From contig JAEWLO010000014.1 of the NCBI GenBank assembly GCA_023457475.1, forward strand, positions 1-5,152: a stretch of 5,152 bases of DNA, in the 5' to 3' direction. The translations under genes were made by a program, and so were the position numbers. The stretch comes from Pseudomonadota bacterium. GTDB taxonomy: Bacteria > Pseudomonadota > Gammaproteobacteria > Xanthomonadales > Xanthomonadaceae. The notes beneath the pieces are model-generated. The model was not told the origin of the DNA and did not search any database. It worked only from the letters and a program-made list of their open reading frames with translations. The stretch's first letter is position 1. Each line of letters opens with the position of its first letter. Below are positions 1-5,119 of this stretch, one piece after another.

Positions 1-128
1 CCCATCCGGAAGAACAGCAGCAGGTCCGGGTAGTCGGACTTTGCGGCGAAGAACTGCTTCATCAGCGGGGTGTGTTCGGCGGGCTTCTGGGTCACGCGGG
101 GGCCATCAGTGGGGTGGGTGGGGCACAT
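1..128 (-). CDS. mutS: DNA mismatch repair protein MutS, N-terminal fragment (cut by window edge)
   Basis: MutS recognises base mismatches and small loops in DNA and starts methyl-directed repair with MutL. The 42 codons present are the start of its mismatch-binding domain I. They read EHTPLMKQFF, then AAKSDYPDLLLFFRMG at the window edge. This matches the conserved MutS opening (HTP-M-Q, then P-LLF-RMGDFYELF), which contains the mismatch-reading Phe motif just beyond this edge. The rest of the gene lies left of position 1. The chosen start is ATG at 128-126, which gives MCPTHPTDGPRV before the conserved part. No good Shine-Dalgarno precedes it. An in-frame GTG at 95-93 (residue 12) is an alternative that still keeps the whole conserved core. 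The gene is transcribed divergently from the phosphoesterase gene. Family identity is seen directly in the sequence; only the start codon is uncertain. Confidence 0.86.
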   Translation of the reverse strand, partial: MCPTHPTDGPRVTQKPAEHTPLMKQFFAAKSDYPDLLLFFRM

Positions 129-288
129 CAGTGCGCCATTGTAGTGGACGCAGACCTTTTCATTGCGGCTTAACCGGGCTGGGGTTACACACGGTCCCAT
201 CGGGGGTTTCACTTCATCGGCAGTGCAGCAGTTCGTTCCGCATACGCTGCGGCGTTGCGGGCGTGCAGCCGCTTGTCCGGAGAACGAT
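129..288. promoter_or_regulatory. Divergent mutS / phosphoesterase intergenic region
   Basis: This 160 bp spacer must hold the promoters of both divergent genes unless they are read from further away. On the minus strand a TACAAT box (plus-strand 138-143) matches five of six bases of a sigma-70 -10 element. It lies only about 10 bp upstream of the mutS ATG, and no recognisable -35 element sits at the usual distance. On the plus strand I found no convincing -10/-35 pair; the best candidate, TTGCGG (163-168) and TACACA (186-191), matches only half of each consensus. A small perfect hairpin, CCGCA-TACGC-TGCGG (238-252), lies in the leader of the plus-strand gene. Promoter assignment is tentative. 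Confidence 0.3.
279..283 (+). promoter_or_regulatory. Ribosome binding site that fixes the phosphoesterase start
   Basis: GGAGA lies five bases before the ATG at 289. It decides between that ATG and the in-frame ATG at 163. Only the downstream start has a Shine-Dalgarno sequence, and only it puts a signal peptide at the N-terminus. Confidence 0.75.
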
Positions 289-2193
289 ATGAAGCGCTCC
301 CTTCTCGTTTCCAGGTGGGCTCTGGTCCTGATTTCCCTGAGCTTCTGCACATATTCCGCAGCGCAGGAGAGCGTGGAAGGGGAGCGCCGCCCAGGCGTGC
401 AGGTGGATCCCTGCGCCATGACCACGACCCGGTCTTATGCCGGCTACATCAAGCCCGGATGGGCAAATGGCGTGGCCCAGGGAAAATTCCTTGTCGCCGC
501 CGATCCCCAGTATCCCCGGGTCACCCGCCCGGATGGAACCGAGGGCGAAGACATGGACGCGTCCACGGCCAAGCTCAAGAACATCTTCACGATCATTGCT
601 GCCTTGCGCAATTCCCCCGCGTACGTGCCGGTCATCATCAACGGCGATGTGACCGAGTTCGGACACGGGATGGAGCGCAGGAATCTGCAGAACCTGCTCC
701 CGTTGATGCATGGCGGCGTGGGCGGGCCATTGTTTTTCCCCGGTCTCGGAAACCACGACTACGAAAACAACGTCAATGACTGCGCCAACAATGGATGCGC
801 ACGCGACAGCGTCTGCGACCTGGTCAAGTGGACCCAGGATTTCCACAGCTCTGCGCTGGCCCCCAGCTTCATGGACTACAAGTATTCGGAAGACCTGATG
901 CGGGGTAGTCTGTCGTACTCCGTCACGATCGGGCGTCTGCACTTCATCCAGTTGAACAATTACATTGCGTACAGGACCACCTTCAAGTCAAAGGTCGATG
1001 GCCTGCACGGGGAGGCGACCTACCGCATCGACCCCTCGATCCGTTGGCTGGAAGGCGACCTGCGGGAAGCGAGAAAGGCCGGCCTGATCATCTTCATGAA
1101 CATGCACAAGCGCATTGATTGGTCGTCCGGTGAGTACGACACAAAGATCAAGCAATTGGTCGAGGACTACGGCGTCAGCGCCATCTTCGCGGGCCACTTC
1201 CACCAAGAGCAGGGCTACTACATCAACAGCCGATTTGGGTCGGTGCCCATTTTTCAGAGCGGCGCGTTGTTCGACCAGAGGCTGCTGCAGGTGGACTACA
1301 ACACCGATACCTTGACCGCCAACGTGCATGGGTTCAGCCTTGCTGGCTACCGGTTGATCAGGAGCATCCCGCTGAAGGCTGGCACGTCGCTGCCGCCTGT
1401 CACGACCGACTTTTCGGACGCGGAGATCACATTCTACGAAGGCAATAGTGCGCGCGAGAAAGCAGTCTGCGACATCATGCTGGCGTCGTATCCGAAATTC
1501 AACATGAATGGAACGTACGGCTGTTCCAATGACGAGGCGCGCTCGCTCGTGATCCACAAGGCGAAGAAGGGAACGTTGATCAACCTTTACGGAAACTGGG
1601 ACCAGAACGGAGATCAAGGCTACGCCGTGATCGAGGTGACCGACGACATCTTGATGCCCACGCTGGTCGGTACCTTCGATGCCAACTATACGGGCGGGCG
1701 ATGGAAGATCACGCGTTACGGTCCGGAAGGTCTGGACGGGAAGATCTCAAGCGTCGCTGTGGAGAATGGAGAGAACTTCAACAATGGCTACATGACGCTG
1801 TGGGAGGGCAACAACGCCTCGGAGAACGTCGTGTGTACGGAATCGGTGGCCTACAACAGGGACTTCAACCTGGGCGGCAAGTGCGCCAACGATGAAGCCC
1901 GATCCGTGGTGTTCCACCGGGTAAAGCCGGGCACGAATGTCTGCTTCCACGGAAACTGGGACCAGAAAGAGAACCAGGGCTACACCTGCTTCCAGATCCT
2001 GAGGAACTACCCCGTTCTGCAGTTCAATACCTTCGACCAGAGCGCAAGCCGGCCGGGTGAGTACGTGATCTACCACTACGGCGAACGTATCGACGGCAAG
2101 ATATCGAGCATCCGGGTCAAGCACGTTCCCCTGCACGACGTGGACCACTTGCCGGTAGACGATGATCCCGGTTCATTGCCGCCGGGGAAATGA
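289..2193 (+). CDS. Exported calcineurin-like metallophosphoesterase with two C-terminal beta/gamma-crystallin-like repeats
   Basis: This 634-residue protein probably hydrolyses a phosphoester outside the cytoplasm; the substrate cannot be told from sequence. Residues 1-25 form a Sec signal peptide: KR at 2-3, a hydrophobic core at 11-19, and a Ser-Ala-Ala cleavage site before Gln26. Phe before Cys20 argues against a lipobox. The metallophosphoesterase blocks appear in order: Asp72-Pro-Gln74, Gly119-Asp120, GNHD at 154-157, Asn271-Met-His273 and GHFH at 302-305. These are the usual ligands of a two-metal site, except that the first motif is D-x-Q rather than D-x-H. A Cys-rich insert (Cys165, 170, 176) follows GNHD. 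Residues about 379-491 and 501-612 are two copies of a domain with YEG/WEG, NDEARS, GNWDQ and DGKISS landmarks, which resembles beta/gamma-crystallin Greek-key domains. The gene stands alone: divergent from mutS and convergent with the SDR gene. The phosphoesterase call is firm, the crystallin assignment moderate, and secretion is inferred from the signal peptide and the many cysteines. Confidence 0.85.
   Translation: MKRSLLVSRWALVLISLSFCTYSAAQESVEGERRPGVQVDPCAMTTTRSYAGYIKPGWANGVAQGKFLVAADPQYPRVTRPDGTEGEDMDASTAKLKNIFTIIAALRNSPAYVPVIINGDVTEFGHGMERRNLQNLLPLMHGGVGGPLFFPGLGNHDYENNVNDCANNGCARDSVCDLVKWTQDFHSSALAPSFMDYKYSEDLMRGSLSYSVTIGRLHFIQLNNYIAYRTTFKSKVDGLHGEATYRIDPSIRWLEGDLREARKAGLIIFMNMHKRIDWSSGEYDTKIKQLVEDYGVSAIFAGHFHQEQGYYINSRFGSVPIFQSGALFDQRLLQVDYNTDTLTANVHGFSLAGYRLIRSIPLKAGTSLPPVTTDFSDAEITFYEGNSAREKAVCDIMLASYPKFNMNGTYGCSNDEARSLVIHKAKKGTLINLYGNWDQNGDQGYAVIEVTDDILMPTLVGTFDANYTGGRWKITRYGPEGLDGKISSVAVENGENFNNGYMTLWEGNNASENVVCTESVAYNRDFNLGGKCANDEARSVVFHRVKPGTNVCFHGNWDQKENQGYTCFQILRNYPVLQFNTFDQSASRPGEYVIYHYGERIDGKISSIRVKHVPLHDVDHLPVDDDPGSLPPGK
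1423..2124 (+). repeat. Tandem duplicated domain inside the phosphoesterase gene (two copies of about 120 codons)
   Basis: Two in-frame copies are recognisable at protein and DNA level. Landmarks recur at nearly constant spacing: NDEARS at residues 414 and 534, GNWDQ at 435 and 555, and D-G-K-I-S-S starting at 483 and 602. Cys394/Cys412 in copy one correspond to Cys516/Cys532 in copy two. The DNA of the GNWDQ block is identical for 17 bases (1591-1607 and 1951-1967). The final S-S-V/I with a following V resembles the end of a beta/gamma-crystallin motif, and each copy could hold two Greek keys. Copy two has an extra cysteine pair, Cys552 and Cys567. Confidence 0.75.
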
Positions 2194-2227
2194 ATCGCGG
2201 CGGCCTTCACCTCGTGTGGCTGCTTTT

Positions 2228-2268
2228 CGTTCCGGCACCGCGAAGCCACGCAGGGGGCGTGGCTTTAC
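2228..2268. repeat. REP-like palindromic intergenic repeat, copy 1
   Basis: Positions 2228-2255 match 5120-5147 at 26 of 28 bases in the same orientation. The core is a perfect 9 bp stem, AAGCCACGC (2243-2251) and GCGTGGCTT (2257-2265), with the loop AGGGG. Read on the minus strand the element begins GTAAAGCCACGC, which recalls the GTAG-headed REP elements known from Stenotrophomonas, but with GTAA in place of GTAG. It lies between two convergent genes, a usual place for such elements. Family membership is from memory and needs a genome-wide count. Confidence 0.6.
2243..2267. terminator. Possible bidirectional transcription end between convergent genes
   Basis: The GC-rich 9 bp hairpin sits 50 bases after the phosphoesterase stop codon and overlaps the last base of the SDR stop codon (minus-strand TAA, 2267-2265). 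That position suits a shared terminator. However, the plus-strand stem is followed only by a short TA, and the minus-strand side has no U tract at all, so this is not a good intrinsic terminator. It may simply slow polymerase or protect the mRNA 3' ends. Confidence 0.3.
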
Positions 2269-2867
2269 CACGCCGTAATCGTCTGCCCACTCTGAATGCC
2301 CTCCACCGCGCGCTGGTAGGCCAACGCAGCGCGGCGTGCGGGCACTGCCTCGAAGCCCGGGAAGTAAGGCGCATAGCCCGCCATCGATTCCTCCAGCACC
2401 GTCGGGCTGACCACGTTGATGCGCAGCCCCTTTGCGACCAGCTCGAACGCCGCCGCGCGCACGAACCCTTCCAGCCCCGCATTGACGGCGGTGGCATTAC
2501 TGCCATCGCGGATGGGCTGCGCGCTGACGATGCCACTGGTGAGGGTGATCGACCCGCCCGCCCGTAGGTGATGCTGGGCAGCCAGCGCCAGCCGCACCTG
2601 ACCCAGCAGTTTGTCCTGCAGCCCGGTGTTGAACTGGGCGGCAGACATGTCCTGCAGTGGCCCGAAGTGCAGCTGCCCGGTGGTGGCGATCACCGCATCC
2701 ACCGGCCCGGTGGCCGCGAACAGCGCCTGCACGCTGGCATCGTCGGTGAGGTCGACCCGGTACTGGCCGCTGCTGCGACCCGCCGCCAGGATCTCGTGCT
2801 GCTGTCCGAGGTGGGCCGCAACTGCCTGGCCCAGGGTGCCCGAGGCACCCACGATGAGGATTTTCAT
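2265..2867 (-). CDS. Atypical short-chain dehydrogenase/reductase lacking the Tyr-x-x-x-Lys catalytic pair
   Basis: This 200-residue protein has the Rossmann fold of the SDR superfamily and probably binds NADP(H). The dinucleotide loop is G7-A-S-G10-T-L-G13. Arg31 at the end of the second strand favours NADP over NAD. Asp39 and an ATTG at 61-64, in place of NNAG, follow in the expected order. Ser111 (ITLTSG) stands where the catalytic serine belongs. The block that should read YSASKAALEGF instead reads A125-T-A-V-N129-A-G-L-E-G-F, so the catalytic Tyr and Lys are Ala and Asn. INVVSPT (150-156) is the usual SDR segment after that helix. Short SDRs without active-site residues are known (the Lin1944-like subgroup), with no settled function. 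The start ATG is supported by GGAG at 2878-2875, seven bases upstream. The gene is divergent from the LysR gene, which probably regulates it. It could be a reductase with altered chemistry, or an NADP-binding sensor. Confidence 0.88.
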   Translation of the reverse strand: MKILIVGASGTLGQAVAAHLGQQHEILAAGRSSGQYRVDLTDDASVQALFAATGPVDAVIATTGQLHFGPLQDMSAAQFNTGLQDKLLGQVRLALAAQHHLRAGGSITLTSGIVSAQPIRDGSNATAVNAGLEGFVRAAAFELVAKGLRINVVSPTVLEESMAGYAPYFPGFEAVPARRAALAYQRAVEGIQSGQTITAW

Positions 2868-2940
2868 GACAGGACTCCAAAGGGAACCGTGCCAGTGTCG
2901 CGCGCGGCGGAGGTTCGGGTAAGCGGCGTATGCTTAGGTC

Positions 2941-2963
2941 ATTCCAAACCTGGGGTTTGCAAT
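2941..2963. promoter_or_regulatory. Palindromic candidate operator overlapping the LysR start codon
   Basis: Two 10 bp arms, ATTCCAAACC and GGTTTGCAAT, are separated by TGG and complementary at nine of ten positions; the inner six pairs (CAAACC/GGTTTG) are perfect. LysR-type regulators bind such dyads in the spacer between their own gene and a divergent target. The match to the classic T-N11-A rule is poor. The right arm reaches the T of the LysR ATG (2962-2964), and the GGGG at 2952-2955 is the only plausible Shine-Dalgarno for that gene. A bound protein would therefore cover the regulator's own translation start region. The role is inferred from position and symmetry. Confidence 0.5.
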
Positions 2964-3855
2964 GGATACCTTGCGCTGCATGCAGGCCTTCGCGGCCGTG
3001 GCCGAGCTGGGCAGCTTCACGCGGGCGGCCGAGCAGCTGCAGGTGTCGGCGGTGATGGTGGGCAAGTACATCCAACAGCTGGAGGCCCACCTGGGCACCG
3101 CGCTGCTGCAGCGGAACACCCGCCGGCAGCGCCTGACCGAGGCCGGCGAGACGTATCTGGCCGGCTGCCGGGCGGTGCTTGATCAGGTGCAGCAGACCGA
3201 AGCGAGCGTGGCCGGCCTGCAGGTTCAGCCGCGCGGCCTGCTGCGGGTGAGTGCACCGACCACCTGGGGCAGCTGTGTGTTGGCACCGGCCCTGGCCGAC
3301 CTGCTGCGCGTGCAGCCGCTGTTGAACATTGAACTGGACCTCAGCAACCGCACCGTGGACCTGATCGAAGACGGATTCGATGCCGCGATCCGGGTCGGTC
3401 CATTGCCGTCGCGCGAGCTGGTCGCACGTCCGCTGCCGCCGTATGCGATGAGTCTGTGTGCGTCGCCGGAGTACCTGGCGCGTCGCGGCACACCGCAGGT
3501 GCCCGCCGACATTGCCGCCCATGATTGCCTGAGCCATCTTGCGTGGCGCGGCGGACACGGCTGGCAGCTGGCGACCGGTGAGCGGGTGGACTGGGAGCCG
3601 CAGGCACGGCTGAGCAGCAATGACGGGCAGGCGCTGCGGCAGGCGGCGCTGGCAGGTGCGGGGCTGGTGCTGCAGCCGACGGCGTTGCTGGGCGACGACA
3701 TCGCGGCAGGCCGTCTGGTGAGCGTGTTGGCCGAGTACCTGCCGGTGCCTCGTCCCATGCATCTGATCTACCTGCCGGACCGGCGGCCGCGTCCGCGCCT
3801 GCAATGCTTCGTTGATTATCTGGTGGCCCGGTTTCCCGCACCGGGGCTGGCTTAG
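2962..3855 (+). CDS. LysR-family transcriptional regulator
   Basis: This 297-residue DNA-binding protein has the standard LysR layout and length. The N-terminal winged helix-turn-helix spans about residues 3-62 (FAAVAELGSFTRAAEQL, then VGKYIQQLEAHLG, RNTRR and LTEAG). A linker helix covers about 63-90, and the periplasmic-binding-protein-like effector domain runs from about 93 (LLRVSAP) to the end. The VGKYIQQLE recognition region and the RNTRR wing are typical of the large CrgA/DmlR-like branch. The ligand is not predictable. The divergent SDR gene begins 94 bp away, the classic arrangement for a LysR regulator and its target, so control of the SDR and autoregulation are the likely roles. 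The start is the first ATG of the frame that keeps the full helix-turn-helix. The gene ends 14 bp from the convergent epoxide hydrolase gene with no visible terminator between them. Confidence 0.92.
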   Translation: MDTLRCMQAFAAVAELGSFTRAAEQLQVSAVMVGKYIQQLEAHLGTALLQRNTRRQRLTEAGETYLAGCRAVLDQVQQTEASVAGLQVQPRGLLRVSAPTTWGSCVLAPALADLLRVQPLLNIELDLSNRTVDLIEDGFDAAIRVGPLPSRELVARPLPPYAMSLCASPEYLARRGTPQVPADIAAHDCLSHLAWRGGHGWQLATGERVDWEPQARLSSNDGQALRQAALAGAGLVLQPTALLGDDIAAGRLVSVLAEYLPVPRPMHLIYLPDRRPRPRLQCFVDYLVARFPAPGLA

Positions 3856-3869
3856 AAGGGGTAATGGAT

Positions 3870-4994
3870 TCACGAGACGCGGGTGATGAAGGTCCGTAGG
3901 TAGGCCAGCAGAAGCCCGGGTTGTTCCAACGCGGCAAAGTGACCGCCGGCAGGCATCTCGGCGTAATGAACCACGTTGTAAGTCTTTTCCGCGAGCGACC
4001 TTGGCGTCGGCAGGAACACGGGATCGGGGAACGCGGCGATACCCATCGGTGTTCTCACCCGCGTGCCAGCAGGAAATCGATTCGATCCTTCCTCCAGCTG
4101 CCCTTGATAGATCCACGTGGCCGTCACCATCGCCGGTGCTGCGATATACAACAGGATGTTCGTCAGGATCGTTTCCTCATCGAACCTGGCCCAGAGATCC
4201 GGGCTGCCATCGTCGCGTATCGGAAGGTCGGCCCACTTGCCGAACTTCTCCAGTATCCACGCCGCTGCCCCCACCGGGCTGTCGGACATCGCGACACCCA
4301 GTGTCTGCGGCCGCGTGCGCTGCTCATGGCTGTACCCTGATTCGATCTTCAGAATGGCGTTGCGGCGCTCGATCAGTTCCTTTTCTTCGGGCGTGGTGGG
4401 TTTGGCGTCCTCCGCGAGGATCTCGACCATGTTGATGTGAAAACCGAGAAGCGCGTCGGGGCGGTCGTGCGCCATCCAACTCGCTATGTGGGCACCCCAA
4501 TCGCCGCCTTGGACGATGTAGCGCTCGCCACCGAACAGTTGTTGCATCAGTCCGTGCAATAGTTCGCCGGCACGGCGCGGGCCGATGATGTCGGTGATCG
4601 GGTTGGAGAAGGCAAAGCCCGGCAGCGATGGCACCACGACATCGTGCCCGTCTGCTGCAAGCGGTGCGATCAGCGCTTCGAACTCGAGGAACGAGCCGGG
4701 CCAGCCATGGAGCAGAAGTAAAGGAGGCTTTGAGCCTCCGCCGCGCACGTGTATGAAGTGGAGGCGTTCACCCTCGATATCTGTTGTGAAATGCGGGTAG
4801 GTGTTGAGTCGGCGCTCCACCTTCAGCCAATCGAAGTACTCGATCCAATAGTTCACCAGACGGCGCAGGTCGGCCTTGCCCACGCCCGAACGCCAGCCAC
4901 CCGCGTCCGGCAACCGATCCCAATCGTAGTTGGCCACCTTCTGGGCGATGGTCGACAAACGCTGTGGTGGTATGGAGATCGTGAAACGCTGCAC
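3870..4994 (-). CDS. Epoxide hydrolase (alpha/beta hydrolase fold with EHN domain), GTG start
   Basis: The enzyme, probably cytoplasmic, opens epoxides to vicinal diols through an ester intermediate on an Asp nucleophile. The physiological substrate is unknown. The 374 residues have the family's normal length. The N-terminal EHN domain covers about residues 3-85 (FTISIPPQRL to RRLVNYWIEYFDWLKVERRLN, then the strand LHFIHV). The core has the oxyanion-hole motif HGWPGS (96-101), the nucleophile Asp165 in GGDWG, the PSLPGFAFS strand-loop (122-130), lid tyrosine candidates Tyr221 and Tyr296, the signature RPQTLGVAMSDSPVG (228-242), and the catalytic His352 in GGHFAALEQP. The third triad member is less clear: Asp324 in FPDP or Glu346. 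The frame stays open upstream to an ATG at 5141, but GGAGAA at 5007-5002 and the start of the EHN homology support GTG at 4994. There is no signal peptide. The gene converges with LysR and appears to be transcribed alone. A juvenile-hormone or microsomal-type relative is possible within the same family. Confidence 0.93.
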   Translation of the reverse strand: MQRFTISIPPQRLSTIAQKVANYDWDRLPDAGGWRSGVGKADLRRLVNYWIEYFDWLKVERRLNTYPHFTTDIEGERLHFIHVRGGGSKPPLLLLHGWPGSFLEFEALIAPLAADGHDVVVPSLPGFAFSNPITDIIGPRRAGELLHGLMQQLFGGERYIVQGGDWGAHIASWMAHDRPDALLGFHINMVEILAEDAKPTTPEEKELIERRNAILKIESGYSHEQRTRPQTLGVAMSDSPVGAAAWILEKFGKWADLPIRDDGSPDLWARFDEETILTNILLYIAAPAMVTATWIYQGQLEEGSNRFPAGTRVRTPMGIAAFPDPVFLPTPRSLAEKTYNVVHYAEMPAGGHFAALEQPGLLLAYLRTFITRVS

Positions 4995-5001
4995 TGTTGA
5001 A

Positions 5002-5007
5002 TTCTCC
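5002..5007 (-). promoter_or_regulatory. Ribosome binding site that fixes the epoxide hydrolase GTG start
   Basis: GGAGAA on the minus strand lies seven bases before the GTG at 4994-4992 (nine from its GGAG core). It supports this non-ATG start over the 49-codon longer reading, whose extra residues look like untranslated leader with no family similarity. Confidence 0.7.
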
Positions 5008-5119
5008 TTGTCGTGCGCTGATTGCAGTGGCGGCCATTGATGGAGCCGCTGCGGATTGGTGCTTGGTATTGAGGGTGCCAGTTCTTTTGCGAACGGACCG
5101 CGAAGTGGCGTCTGCTCTC

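Noticed and set aside
163..191. Plus-strand promoter TTGCGG - 17 bp - TACACA for the phosphoesterase
   Set aside because: Each hexamer matches only three of six consensus bases, no better than chance in this spacer.
163..288. Upstream in-frame ATG that would add 42 residues to the phosphoesterase
   Set aside because: No ribosome site precedes it, the added residues resemble nothing, and they would bury the signal peptide. The ATG at 289 has GGAGA at the right distance.
289..366. Lipoprotein signal at Cys20 of the phosphoesterase
   Set aside because: The residues before the cysteine are Leu-Ser-Phe. A lipobox needs a small residue directly before Cys, so signal peptidase I cleavage after Ala25 is preferred.
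214..942. Open minus-strand frame of 242 codons opposite the phosphoesterase
   Set aside because: It is antisense to a gene with clear family motifs, its residues show no recognisable domain, and long antisense frames are expected in GC-rich DNA.
2497..4116. Open minus-strand frame of 539 codons spanning the LysR gene and parts of the SDR and epoxide hydrolase genes
   Set aside because: It overlaps three genes with strong family signatures in other frames. Its translation is rich in Arg, Gln, Pro and Ala, typical of a shadow frame.
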